A model generated the notes under the pieces. That model was not told where the DNA came from, did not search any database, and saw only the letters and a list, made by a program, of their open reading frames with translations. From the NCBI GenBank assembly GCA_025358295.1, contig JANYJY010000040.1, positions 1 through 55,927 on the forward strand: a DNA stretch of 55,927 bases, given 5' to 3'. Each line of letters begins with the position of its first letter. The first letter of the stretch is position 1. The translations under genes were made by a program, and so were the position numbers. Of the stretch, positions 1 through 8,218 are shown in pieces. Source of the DNA: Gammaproteobacteria bacterium (GTDB lineage: Bacteria > Pseudomonadota > Gammaproteobacteria > Steroidobacterales > Steroidobacteraceae).

Positions 1-300
1 CTTCCTGGTCAACCCACGCGTTGGGTGATTTTGCGTCGGCAACACGAGTCTGCCGGCGCTTTCGAACAAGGTCGTTCGGCATAGAGCACCGTGTTGTGGC
101 ACACGGATCATCTGTATCTCATCATCAAGAAACACTTGCAACAATAATTTGCAAATCATTAGAAATAATCAGAAAGTTGTGGGTAATTGAAAGGTTGCTC
201 AACCGCTTACAATCAGCCAGCTTCTCACGACGCGTTTCCAATAAAACGCGCGAAACGAATCGGAATAGACGATAGTGGCCAGCGCCGCGCGGGAGAAAAA
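1..300. other. Intergenic, no gene seen
   Basis: Short open frames cross this stretch but none has a ribosome binding site or a recognisable product. The part from about 120 to 190 is AT-rich. It lies downstream of the - strand dehydrogenase gene. I see no strong terminator hairpin and no tRNA-like fold. Confidence 0.5.
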
Positions 301-1635
301 TTATTTAGACGCCGGAGCGGCACTCACTCGCCATACGGTGTTCGCCACATCGTCGGCAACCAAAAGCGATCCCTGTTTATCGATCGCTAATCCGACCGGA
401 CGGCCCCGTGCTTCCCCATGGGGACCCAAGAAACCACCCAACACTTCGATGGGCATTCCGGTGGGAGTTCCCTGCTCAAACGCGACGAATACTACCTTGT
501 ACCCGCTCTTGTCTTTTCGGTTCCAGGATCCGTGCTGGCCGACAAACATGCCATGCTGAAAGGGCGCGGGAAGCTTTGCGGCGCCGGACCAACAAAGGCC
601 GAGGGATGCGGTGTGCGCGCCTAACGCATAGTCCGGCGCAATGGCTTTCGCGACCATCTCGGGGTTCTGCGGCTTCACCCGATCATCAACATGTTGACCG
701 TAGTAGCTGAACGGAAAGCCATAAAAAGCATTGTCCCGAACCGCGGTCATATAGTCGGGTGGCACATGATCTCCGAGTTCATCCCGTTCGTTCACCGATA
801 CCCAGAGCGCACCCGTCTCCGGTTGCCAAGCTAAGCCCACCGGGTTTCGGAGCCCATTCGCGAAAATGCGGTGCTGGCCGCTACTCGGATCTATTTCCCA
901 CACCGCATTGCGTTCGTTCTCGGCCTCAAGACCATTCTCGCCCGCATTGCTGTTGGAGCCGACGCCGACGTAGAGCTTCTTACCGTCCGCGCTCGCAATC
1001 AATGTTTTGGTCCAATGATGATTGATGCGGCCCGCTGGCAGCGCGACAACCGGCTCCGGTGCCGCGCTAATTTCGGTGTCTCCCGTCTTATACGGAACCT
1101 TCACCACCGCGTCGGAGTTAGCCACATAAAGTGTGGCGCCCACCAGGACCATGCCGATCGGCGAATTGAGGCCTTTAAGGAACACATGGCGCTCGACGTG
1201 AGCGCCATCGCCGGCGGCATCGCGCAGCAACGTTATTTGATTGGCACTGGGCTTTGCTCCTGATCCGGCGCGTTTCATAACCGCCTTCTGAATCTTGCCG
1301 CGGATGCCTTTGGAGTCATCCGGTTTAGTCGGGGCATCACTTTCGGCGACCAGCACATCGCCATTCGGCAGCACATAGAGCCAGCGCGGATGTTCAAGGT
1401 GAGTGGCGAGCGCCGATACACGAGTGCCTGGAGCTGATCGCGGCGTATCAGTGCCCATCCACGGCTTCGCCTTCGCGATGTGCAGCCTCGGGATCAATGA
1501 CTTCTCAGGCGCCGGGAGAACCGGGGAGGGTCCGTATTCTCCTTGAGCATCATATTGAATGGCGCCGTAACCCATAGCGGGAATTACGAATATGCCTGCT
1601 AATACCGAGGACGCTAAAATCTTTATATTAGACAA
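301..1635 (-). CDS. Sorbosone/glucose dehydrogenase-like beta-propeller protein, exported
   Basis: A protein of about 444 aa resembling the L-sorbosone dehydrogenase / soluble glucose dehydrogenase family. These are six-bladed beta-propellers in the periplasm that oxidise sugars or aldoses, usually with PQQ. Visible family segments are HPRWLYVLPNGDVLVAES near residue 80, GLRNPVGLAW in the middle, and the C-terminal VFVAFEQGTPTG and GRPVGLAIDKQGSLLVADD. The frame opens at a TTG at 1659, but the TTG at 1635 is preferred: it follows a GGGGGT box and gives a clean signal peptide (MSNIKILASSVLAGIF...). PQQ binding is inferred from the family, and the substrate is unknown. Confidence 0.85.
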   Translation of the reverse strand: MSNIKILASSVLAGIFVIPAMGYGAIQYDAQGEYGPSPVLPAPEKSLIPRLHIAKAKPWMGTDTPRSAPGTRVSALATHLEHPRWLYVLPNGDVLVAESDAPTKPDDSKGIRGKIQKAVMKRAGSGAKPSANQITLLRDAAGDGAHVERHVFLKGLNSPIGMVLVGATLYVANSDAVVKVPYKTGDTEISAAPEPVVALPAGRINHHWTKTLIASADGKKLYVGVGSNSNAGENGLEAENERNAVWEIDPSSGQHRIFANGLRNPVGLAWQPETGALWVSVNERDELGDHVPPDYMTAVRDNAFYGFPFSYYGQHVDDRVKPQNPEMVAKAIAPDYALGAHTASLGLCWSGAAKLPAPFQHGMFVGQHGSWNRKDKSGYKVVFVAFEQGTPTGMPIEVLGGFLGPHGEARGRPVGLAIDKQGSLLVADDVANTVWRVSAAPASK

Positions 1636-1708
1636 GGGGACCCCCGGGAACGAACCCAAACCTCGGAACGCCGCAACTAAATGGTGAAACAGTCAGCACG
1701 CGGTGCGT

Positions 1709-1810
1709 CTAGTCGCCGCTCATGTTAGCGCGGTCCGCAGGTGCGTTTCCATCGCCTAGTACAGAAAGCCGGCCCATGTCGAATTGTTGATAGTCCGCCT
1801 GTTCTGCCAT
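1709..1810 (-). CDS. Possible 33-aa small protein or leader peptide
   Basis: An ATG at 1810 follows an AGAGGAAA ribosome binding site at good spacing and opens a 33-codon frame (MAEQADYQQFDMGRLSVLGD, then GNAPADRANMSGD). It is hydrophilic with no membrane segment and matches no family I know. It ends about 75 bp before the dehydrogenase on the same strand, so it could be a leader peptide or a small protein of that transcript. Evidence is the ribosome binding site only. Confidence 0.3.
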   Translation of the reverse strand: MAEQADYQQFDMGRLSVLGDGNAPADRANMSGD

Positions 1811-1974
1811 GCGCTTTTCCTCTGAGAGTCGTGTCTTGGGAAGTTGCGCCCATCGAGTTGGCCTGCTCGTACGCACCGCACAAGAGGGGTCGGTGTCAGT
1901 GCTACCAAGTTCTTTACGCCTCACTGGCGGATCCGCACAACGGGGCTAGTAAGCCGCCTACCCAGCCATACCCC

Positions 1975-2020
1975 CTGTCTGACAGAGGTTGTCAGGCATG
2001 CTAGGATGCCTACCTGGTAG
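1975..2020. repeat. Stacked inverted repeats upstream of the histidine kinase
   Basis: Four short perfect inverted repeats lie end to end. CTGTC-T-GACAG is at 1975-1985. CTGACA/TGTCAG is at 1979-1995 with a 5-nt loop. AGGCAT/ATGCCT is at 1994-2011 with a 6-nt loop. CTACC-T-GGTAG is at 2010-2020. Neighbours share bases, so the hairpins compete. The array ends 17 bp before the kinase start, so it could be an operator cluster or a structured mRNA leader. Confidence 0.5.
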
Positions 2021-2037
2021 CAAGGGAATCTCGCAAC

Positions 2038-3360
2038 TTGACGCGAGCCGAAGATCAATTACCTGGGTTGGCCGACTACCTTCAGGCCGCACGGGTTCGA
2101 ATTCTGCTGTGCTGGCAAGACGCGGTCGCTCGCGACCCGCAGCTTACGACCGCGTCAACCATTTCACGAACCCAGTTCAACGACCACATACCCCAGGTCC
2201 TCGAAGCTTTCGAGCACCGCCTGCGCGCACACAACTTAAGCGAAAGACGCCAGGCAAGCGAGGAGCAGCGCGAAAACGCCGCCGAGCATGGCCTGCACCG
2301 CTGGCAGCAAGGGTACGATCAGCGGGAGACCATGCGAGAGTGGGGACATCTGCATCTTTGTGTGCTTGCAGAGCTCGAGCGCTTTGCACGCGATCATAAG
2401 GAGCTTGACGAGTCAGCCATGCCTGCTGCGCGGGCAGCCCTAGTTCAGCTGTGTGCGGAAGGGGTGTGCGAGAGCGGGGCGCGATACGCGCGCCTGCAAC
2501 AGTCCGAGGCGGCCAGCCGGGTGTGCGATCTGGAACGTGCGCTGCATGAACTCCAGGAGCTCGAGCGGGAGCGAGCTGAAGCATGGCGCGAGGCGGCGCA
2601 TGACCTGAGGGGAACGGTACACGTGATTACCAGCGCATCGACCCTCTTGACCAAAGATACCGCTCCGGATCCGAAACGCACCCATCTCTCACAAGTATTG
2701 CGAAGAAATCTCACCTCTTTACAAGAACTTCTCGGAGACCTGATGGACTTGGCTCGACTGGAGGCGGGCCAGGAGCACCGGAAGATCGCGCCCTTCGATG
2801 CTGGCCATCTACTCAAAGAATACTGCGACTCCATGCGCGATCTGGCGACTGAGCGCAATCTTTTTCTCAAAACCGAAGGGCCGGCTTCCCTGCCGGTTCA
2901 AGGCGATGCGATCAAAGTGAAGCGCATCGTGCAAAATCTCGTGCTCAACGCATTGAAGGTGACGGAGAGAGGCGGAGTCCGCGTGACCTGGCAGGAGCAC
3001 GATGTTCCGGGCACGCACCAATGGATTCTCTGCGTACAGGACACCGGTCCGGGCTTTAACCCCGTTCATGCCGCCCCCCTTGTTCGCGTGCTCAAGCAAG
3101 CAACGGTGACCGCCCAGGATGTTGAGGTCAGTGCAGCATTATCTGGCGAGGCCGCAGCCGGAGCGGAGCCCGCGCCGACGCTTGCCTCCAGATCAGAATC
3201 TGCATCATCATCACACGCCGGCGGAGAAGGAATCGGCCTCTCGATCGTGAAACGTCTATGCGAGCTGCTCGACGCAAGTCTCGAACTGCAAACGTCGGCT
3301 GGCAGCGGTACGACGTTTCGCGTGATTCTTCCGCGGCACTACCAAGGCTCAGCCATTTAG
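2038..3360 (+). CDS. Orphan sensor histidine kinase with RsbRD-like N-terminus
   Basis: A 440-aa cytosolic protein without membrane segments. The N-terminal ~150 residues are helical and resemble the RsbRD/globin-like sensory domains found in some kinases. A coiled coil follows (about 155-183), then the H box HDLRGTVHVI with His188, N box IVQNLVLNALKVT near 297-309, G1 DTGPGF at 335-340 and G2 GEGIGLSIVKRL near 397. An Ala/Ser/Glu-rich stretch of about 50 residues sits between G1 and G2, where the ATP lid is usually short. The start is TTG with GGGA upstream. No response regulator is adjacent, so the partner is unknown. Confidence 0.85.
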   Translation: MTRAEDQLPGLADYLQAARVRILLCWQDAVARDPQLTTASTISRTQFNDHIPQVLEAFEHRLRAHNLSERRQASEEQRENAAEHGLHRWQQGYDQRETMREWGHLHLCVLAELERFARDHKELDESAMPAARAALVQLCAEGVCESGARYARLQQSEAASRVCDLERALHELQELERERAEAWREAAHDLRGTVHVITSASTLLTKDTAPDPKRTHLSQVLRRNLTSLQELLGDLMDLARLEAGQEHRKIAPFDAGHLLKEYCDSMRDLATERNLFLKTEGPASLPVQGDAIKVKRIVQNLVLNALKVTERGGVRVTWQEHDVPGTHQWILCVQDTGPGFNPVHAAPLVRVLKQATVTAQDVEVSAALSGEAAAGAEPAPTLASRSESASSSHAGGEGIGLSIVKRLCELLDASLELQTSAGSGTTFRVILPRHYQGSAI

Positions 3361-3544
3361 GAAAATATGGCCGGAGGCAGAATGGCGCCCGCCGGATCCC
3401 AGCGAATTAGGGCAGGGTGACCATCCAAACCGGAGGCGACCTCACGATCGCACGTGAACCGGCAGTCCTGAAGCCATTTGTCGCAGAGTAGGACTCGTCT
3501 TACACATTCTGTGACCAGTTGGTTATAGCGAGGCCGGTGTTTGA

Positions 3545-3559
3545 ATGTAATGATTACAT
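3545..3559. promoter_or_regulatory. 15-bp palindrome upstream of BON gene
   Basis: ATGTAAT-G-ATTACAT is a perfect palindrome with 7-bp arms, centred 34 bp before the ATG at 3586. Its size and place fit a dimeric repressor or activator site for the BON gene. No bound regulator can be named. Confidence 0.4.
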
Positions 3560-3585
3560 CTCATCAGGCAACTTCTGGAGTCAAT

Positions 3586-3918
3586 ATGAAAACTAAACTT
3601 GCAATCGCGTGCCTAATTGTTGGCGCTTCACTCACCCCGGTCGTCAGTTATTCTGCCGATGAAACGGATATGGATCGCTCTCATCCAAAGGCATTCGTCA
3701 AAGATTCGGCGATAACCATGAAGATAAAATCGAAGCTGGCGGCGCAACACGTCACCAGTTTGGGACGTATTCATGTCGATACCGATGCGAATGGGGTCGT
3801 ATGGCTGAGCGGAACCGCACGTAGTCAGGACGCCATTGATAAAGCGGTCTCGATCGCGCGGGAAACAGAACACGTGGTGTCCGTAAAGAACGAGCTAACA
3901 ATCAAGAAGGACGATTAG
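3586..3918 (+). CDS. Periplasmic BON-domain protein
   Basis: A 110-aa exported protein. Residues 1-23 form a signal peptide (MKTKLAIACLIVGASLTPVV...), followed by one BON domain (about 40-108) with the typical ITMKIKSKLAAQ start and the central GVVWLSGTA strand-turn. BON domains occur in OsmY and related osmotic-stress proteins and are thought to contact membranes or phospholipids. The frame opens upstream at 3541, but ATG 3586 is chosen because CTGGAG lies 5 nt before it and the signal peptide starts there. It opens the run of envelope-stress-type genes that continues to 8.1 kb. Confidence 0.85.
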   Translation: MKTKLAIACLIVGASLTPVVSYSADETDMDRSHPKAFVKDSAITMKIKSKLAAQHVTSLGRIHVDTDANGVVWLSGTARSQDAIDKAVSIARETEHVVSVKNELTIKKDD

Positions 3919-4054
3919 CCAGTGGGCTGCGCTTAAACTCGCAGCCATACGAGCTTAGCAGCACACACAGCTCGCGATCGACCGAACGTCGCAGCGCGCG
4001 TAAAATATGCTGCTGAACTATCTCTGGCTCAAACCAAAAGCCGGGCGGTAAGCT

Positions 4055-5650
4055 ATGAACTTGCTGAAATGCAGAGTTGCTATCAGCGCTATTCTTGCGA
4101 CCCTCGTCGCCGGATGTGCATCGCTTCCGCCCGGCTCCGGCTTTTCCAAGCGCCCGTCCACCGCGTTTGCTCATCCTGAGGAAACACGGGTTGGCGTCTT
4201 ATTCGAAAACCAGGCGCGCGTTCATCCGGATGAATCGGCGTTTCGCATGCTTTCGGTAGGCGCCGACGGCTTTGCCACGCGAATGCAAATGATCGATGCA
4301 GCGCAGCGCAGCCTGGATGTTCAGTACTTTATATTCACCGCAGACACTACCGGCCAGTTGCTGACGGGGTCTTTGTTGGCCGCGGCCGATCGTGGCGTGC
4401 ACGTGCGTATTTTAATCGACGATGGATCCACCGCTCCCGGGGATGAGCAGATCCTGGTGCTTGCAGCCCACCCGCAAATAGAGGTGCGCATCTTCAACCC
4501 CTTCGCCTATCGTGGCCATTTGCGATTGCTGCGCTCCCTTGAATTCGCATTGGATGCGCGGCGCCTTGACTATCGAATGCACAATAAATTGTTTGTTACG
4601 GACAATGCCACCGCGCTGATTGGCGGCCGCAACATCGGTGACGCCTATTTTCAGGTAGACGCCGACGCACAGTACGCGGACGACGACGTTTTTGTAGCGG
4701 GACCAGTGGTTCGCAAACTCTCCGCCACGTTCGACGAGTACTGGAACAGCTCATTTGCCATACCCGTCGAGGCCCTGGCTGGCGGTAAACCCTCCAAAGC
4801 AAATCTTGCACGCCAACGTCAACGACTGGATGAAAACCTGCGCATAGCTCGCAGGACGGGAGTCGACTTCGTTAAGCGCGCCGAACAGGGAGACCCTTTC
4901 GCCGGCATTGTGGCCGGCAGGCTGCCCCTTGTGTGGTCGCGGGCGGAGGTGGTGTGCGACAGTCCGGATAAAAAAAATGTCATCAAGGGTACTGTCGTCG
5001 GCAGGCTGATGTACGGACAGATTGAGGAAGCTGCCAATGCAACCGCATCAGAGATGATCATGGTGACACCCTATCTGGTGCCTACGGCCGGCGAGTTGCT
5101 GTTACTGCATACCTTACGTCAGAGAAATGTACGAGTGCGCATCCTGACAAATTCTCTCAATTCGACCAATGAGCTATCCGCCCATGCCGGCTACGTTCGG
5201 TATCGGAAGCAGTTGCTTCGAGAAGGTGTGGAGGTTTACGAGGTGCGGGCACTCTTGGGCAAAAACAGTAAGGGTAGCGGACAGTCCGCCGCCATGTCCC
5301 GTCACGGCAATTATGGCTTACATGCGAAATTTTTTGTATTCGACCGGCGCAAGCTGTTTGCTGGCTCAATGAATTTCGATCAGCGGTCGAGGCGACTCAA
5401 CACCGAAACCGGATTGATTATCGACAGCCCCGAATTGGCGGAGCAAACCGCGGCCCGTTTCGAGGCCATGACCCGGCCGTCAAGTGCGTATGCGGTGACA
5501 TTGCAGTCGTTAAACTCGGGTAAGGAGGAATTGGTTTGGCGCACGCAAGAGAACGAAAAAATGGTTGAATATACTCGCGAACCGTCACGATCCTCTTGGC
5601 GACGAGTCGAGGCGAGCATATTGACCCTCGTACCGGATAGAGAATTATGA
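4055..5650 (+). CDS. PLD-family cardiolipin synthase-like lipoprotein (ClsC-type)
   Basis: A 531-aa protein with a lipoprotein signal (LVAGC, Cys21) and two phospholipase D domains. The HKD motifs are HNKLFVTD at His176 and HAKFFVFD at His423, each followed by the usual GG/GSxN element (GGRNIGD, GSMNFDQRS). Two-HKD proteins of this architecture are close to the ClsC/YmdC cardiolipin synthases, which join phospholipid headgroups. A secreted phospholipase is the alternative. The lipobox suggests an envelope-anchored enzyme. It sits between the BON protein and the DUF883 cluster, which fits membrane adaptation to stress. Confidence 0.85.
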   Translation: MNLLKCRVAISAILATLVAGCASLPPGSGFSKRPSTAFAHPEETRVGVLFENQARVHPDESAFRMLSVGADGFATRMQMIDAAQRSLDVQYFIFTADTTGQLLTGSLLAAADRGVHVRILIDDGSTAPGDEQILVLAAHPQIEVRIFNPFAYRGHLRLLRSLEFALDARRLDYRMHNKLFVTDNATALIGGRNIGDAYFQVDADAQYADDDVFVAGPVVRKLSATFDEYWNSSFAIPVEALAGGKPSKANLARQRQRLDENLRIARRTGVDFVKRAEQGDPFAGIVAGRLPLVWSRAEVVCDSPDKKNVIKGTVVGRLMYGQIEEAANATASEMIMVTPYLVPTAGELLLLHTLRQRNVRVRILTNSLNSTNELSAHAGYVRYRKQLLREGVEVYEVRALLGKNSKGSGQSAAMSRHGNYGLHAKFFVFDRRKLFAGSMNFDQRSRRLNTETGLIIDSPELAEQTAARFEAMTRPSSAYAVTLQSLNSGKEELVWRTQENEKMVEYTREPSRSSWRRVEASILTLVPDREL

Positions 5651-5857
5651 GGCGCGAATCCGTGCGCTCGGTACTGTAGAGGTTCTTTCATGCTGCATAC
5701 GCCTCGAAGCATCGGCCCGAATAAGATTGTCGGTTGTCGTGCTCGTTAATGGCTGCTGACGCGTGGGTTCCTTCTTACAGTAGAAATCAGTTGCGTCCTA
5801 CGGATTAGACCGCGCGCCTGCTCAATAATCCGCACTGTCAACAGGCGAGGTATCTCC

Positions 5858-6154
5858 ATGAATTACGAAAAGCAAATTGATCGCTTAATGAATGACGCCC
5901 GCGAGCTAGTGTCTAAGTTGCACGACACAAACAATCCCGACCTGCAACGGCTGCGTGATCGTTTCGACAAATTCACCTCGCGACGAGCGGAGAGCAAGCC
6001 GCCGGGTGGCGCGCAGCACTCGTTGAAACTTACTCGTATTCCGAATTCACTCTGGGAGTATGTTCACGAACATCCCTGGTTGGCGGTCCTTACAGCCGCG
6101 TCGCTCGCATGGACTCTGAGTCATTTGTCCGTGGCGAGTCGCGATAACCGATAA
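5858..6154 (+). CDS. DUF883-like (ElaB/YqjD-type) small membrane protein
   Basis: A 98-aa protein with a charged helical N-terminal part (about 1-45), a linker, and the EHPWLAVLTAASLAWTLS motif near 71-88, a single C-terminal membrane segment. This resembles ElaB/YqjD/YgaM proteins, which are tail-anchored inner-membrane proteins made in stationary phase and, for YqjD, bind ribosomes. The ribosome binding site is GCGAGGTATCTCC-ATG. A second relative lies at 7378. The match is by pattern only, as the sequence is divergent. Confidence 0.65.
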   Translation: MNYEKQIDRLMNDARELVSKLHDTNNPDLQRLRDRFDKFTSRRAESKPPGGAQHSLKLTRIPNSLWEYVHEHPWLAVLTAASLAWTLSHLSVASRDNR

Positions 6155-6381
6155 CCGGAAGTGTCTGCGGTGAAGCATGAGTGCTGGCCCAACAGTTGAG
6201 CAGACTATGACGCGGCGAAGAAGCTCATTGCCGAAGGCAGATCGCGCTTCACGCAATGCATAAACTGGGCACGTAGGATTAGCCTTACACTACTACTAGC
6301 AAATTGATAATTGTTTCTCGCGAGGTCGCCGCCTACAGTTTGACCTAAGTTCATAACACTCGACTACAAGGAATCCAAATC
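6155..6381. other. Intergenic, no gene seen
   Basis: A 227-bp AT-rich spacer before the 26-aa peptide gene. It has no frame with a plausible start. A TTGACC element occurs near 6339 without a convincing -10 at correct spacing. It probably holds the promoter of the small-protein run. Confidence 0.35.
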
Positions 6382-6462
6382 ATGGGTCGCGGAATACTTC
6401 TTTGGATGTTAGGGGTGCCTCTACCAATTATTTTGTTGCTCGCCATGTGTTCGCACCACTAG
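6382..6462 (+). CDS. 26-aa hydrophobic membrane peptide
   Basis: This reads MGRGILLWMLGVPLPIILLL, then AMCSHH, and stops at TAG. It has an AAGGA ribosome binding site 9 nt before the ATG. It is one hydrophobic helix with a Gly-Val-Pro-x-Pro kink. Very similar tiny peptides (MGRGILLWLLGIPIP-type) recur in proteobacteria next to DUF883 and YrzE-like genes, as here, which supports it being a real gene. The stop lies 9 bp before the next start. The function is unknown. It is easily missed because of its length. Confidence 0.75.
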   Translation: MGRGILLWMLGVPLPIILLLAMCSHH

Positions 6463-6471
6463 GCGACGTTT

Positions 6472-7341
6472 ATGATCGAAAACGTACGCCCAGAGTCCGT
6501 CGACCGCTCCGGCTTACAGCATCTCGCGTACTCCCGGTCCGCAGTCTCTTGGCCTGCGATCGTCGCGGGGGCCTTTGTAGCGGTTGCAGCCTCACTCATC
6601 CTTATTGCGCTGGGGTCTGGTCTGGGATTTGCCTCTATTTCCCCGTGGCCCAACCAAGGCGTGTCCGCAACGGCTTTCGCGGTTACGAGCGTTATCTGGA
6701 TCATCGTCACGCAATGGGTGTCAGCGGCTTTGGGTGGCTACATTGCCGGACGACTGCGGACTCGATGGATCGGTACGCACACTCATGAGGTGTTTTTCCG
6801 AGATACCGCCCATGGATTGCTTACGTGGTCAGTAGCAACCGTCGTAGTCGGCGGCATTCTTGGAAGTTCGCTGTTTGCTGCGGCCGGCGCCGGCGTGCAT
6901 GCGGCATCCGATCTCGCCACCGTCGGTGCCAAAGAATCCCTGATGAGCGCGACTTCGACCTCGGCTAGCTACGAGATGGACCGCCTATTCCGGGCGGCGG
7001 ACGTTGCTAGCACCCCAGTTGGGTCGGATCCGCGACCGCAAGTCATCGGGATTCTGGCCAATGCAGCAGTTTCGGGACAAATACCTGAGGCTGATCGCGC
7101 TTACTTGACGCAACTAGTTGCCGCGCGGACCGGAATGTCGCAAGCGGATGCGCTGGTGCGGGTGGATGATTTCGCTGCTCGAATAAACGATGTGGAGGTC
7201 AAAGCCAAGGCTGCTGCCGACACTGGGCGCAGCGCCGCCGCGAAACTGTCGATTTATCTAGCTCTATCGTTGTTGATCGGCGCCTTCATAGCGAGCATCT
7301 CCGCGGCGCTTGGCGGGCGATTGCGCGATGAGCATCCTTAA
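6472..7341 (+). CDS. YrzE-like multi-pass membrane protein
   Basis: A 289-aa protein with hydrophobic segments at about 25-53 (VSWPAIVAGAFVAVAASLIL), 64-92, 115-140 and 258-283. A long soluble Ala/Asp-rich stretch (about 145-255) lies between the third and fourth. The AxSWPAIxAG start and the GGYIAGRLRTRW end of segment 2 are typical of a conserved membrane family often annotated as YrzE/TIGR04086-like. The molecular role is unknown. It is clustered with the 26-aa peptide upstream and a DUF883-like protein 36 bp downstream, so the three are probably co-expressed. Confidence 0.7.
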   Translation: MIENVRPESVDRSGLQHLAYSRSAVSWPAIVAGAFVAVAASLILIALGSGLGFASISPWPNQGVSATAFAVTSVIWIIVTQWVSAALGGYIAGRLRTRWIGTHTHEVFFRDTAHGLLTWSVATVVVGGILGSSLFAAAGAGVHAASDLATVGAKESLMSATSTSASYEMDRLFRAADVASTPVGSDPRPQVIGILANAAVSGQIPEADRAYLTQLVAARTGMSQADALVRVDDFAARINDVEVKAKAAADTGRSAAAKLSIYLALSLLIGAFIASISAALGGRLRDEHP

Positions 7342-7377
7342 CGTTCTAATTGCCACAATTACATCCTGAGAGGAATC

Positions 7378-7689
7378 ATGAACAAGATGCAAACGTTTGA
7401 CAGCCTGCCCGACCACGCCAGCAAGGTAATAAACGGGGTCGCTGAGGACGCGGCGCCTAAAGCGCGAGAGCTGGGAAGTCGAATTAACGATACCCTCACA
7501 TCTGCCGCAAGCGCCATTGCTGATGCGAGTGCGAATGCGGGAAATGTCCTTAAAAGCGCGGCCGCATCTACGGATGAGTTTGTCCGCGATAACCCTTGGA
7601 TTGCGATTGGCGTGACGGCAGGAATTGCGGGGGCCGTCGGCTTTCTCGCGGGGCTTATGGCAGCCCCTAAGAAGCGGTTTTGGACTTAA
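7378..7689 (+). CDS. DUF883-like tail-anchored membrane protein
   Basis: A 103-aa protein with an Ala-rich amphipathic helix (about 15-70), then VRDNPWIAIGVTAGIAGAVGFLAG (69-92) as a C-terminal membrane anchor, and a short basic tail. The DNPW-plus-glycine-rich anchor is the signature of ElaB/YqjD/DUF883 proteins of the inner membrane. The ribosome binding site GAGAGGAATC precedes the ATG. It is a paralogue in type of the 5858 gene but better conserved at the anchor. Confidence 0.8.
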   Translation: MNKMQTFDSLPDHASKVINGVAEDAAPKARELGSRINDTLTSAASAIADASANAGNVLKSAAASTDEFVRDNPWIAIGVTAGIAGAVGFLAGLMAAPKKRFWT

Positions 7690-7720
7690 TTAATCGACGA
7701 AACAATAGAGAACGGTATCC

Positions 7721-7888
7721 ATGGACGTGATTATTGTGCTGATTGTCTTGTTGGTCCTATTCGGTGGTGGTGGTGGGTTGTATTGGGGGATGGGCACCGG
7801 TTGGGGTATGGGCCCCATCGGGTTAATCGTTGCCGTCCTCGTCATTGCCTTGTTGCTAAATGGGTATCGTGGCCGAGGGCGTCGTTAG
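7721..7888 (+). CDS. 55-aa Gly-rich hydrophobic small protein
   Basis: This has an N-terminal hydrophobic run (MDVIIVLIVLLVLF), five consecutive glycines, a YWGMGTGWGMGP loop and a second hydrophobic run (IGLIVAVLVIALLL), and ends in GYRGRGRR. It is therefore a two-helix membrane miniprotein with a basic tail. It resembles the DUF3309-type small hydrophobic proteins in layout. It lies 31 bp after the DUF883 gene and 31 bp before another small gene. Its ribosome binding site is weak. The function is unknown. Confidence 0.7.
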   Translation: MDVIIVLIVLLVLFGGGGGLYWGMGTGWGMGPIGLIVAVLVIALLLNGYRGRGRR

Positions 7889-7919
7889 TCGTGGCCGTTC
7901 GACGATTTAAGGAGTTGTC

Positions 7920-8072
7920 ATGATTCGACGAGCATTATTGCTGCTGGCCATTGCGGGTATTTATATGTTGGTCAAGCGCAACGGGAAAGCACTCACGCCG
8001 CATCCAAGCGATCGCGAGGCAGACTCACGATGGGCAAATGAAGGTGGTGCAAACGCACCCACAAGCGTTTAA
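7920..8072 (+). CDS. 50-aa small single-pass membrane protein
   Basis: An AAGGAG box lies 5 nt before the ATG, the best ribosome binding site of the cluster. The protein starts MIRRALLLLAIAGIYMLVKR, a single N-terminal membrane helix with flanking arginines, followed by a polar tail ending NEGGANAPTSV. No family is recognised. Tight spacing to the 55-aa gene suggests the last gene of the same transcript. Confidence 0.6.
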   Translation: MIRRALLLLAIAGIYMLVKRNGKALTPHPSDREADSRWANEGGANAPTSV

Positions 8073-8218
8073 TCCGCGTCCAAATATTGCCGGCGACCAA
8101 AGCGGACTGACGCTGCTCTGTGACCTCGCCGCTGGGCGAAAAAGGCGATCAATCCTGCCGAGGTCCCCAAATCGCTGGGTGTTGTACGCGCGGCCGCCCA
8201 GCCGCCGAGGTTTCGGCC

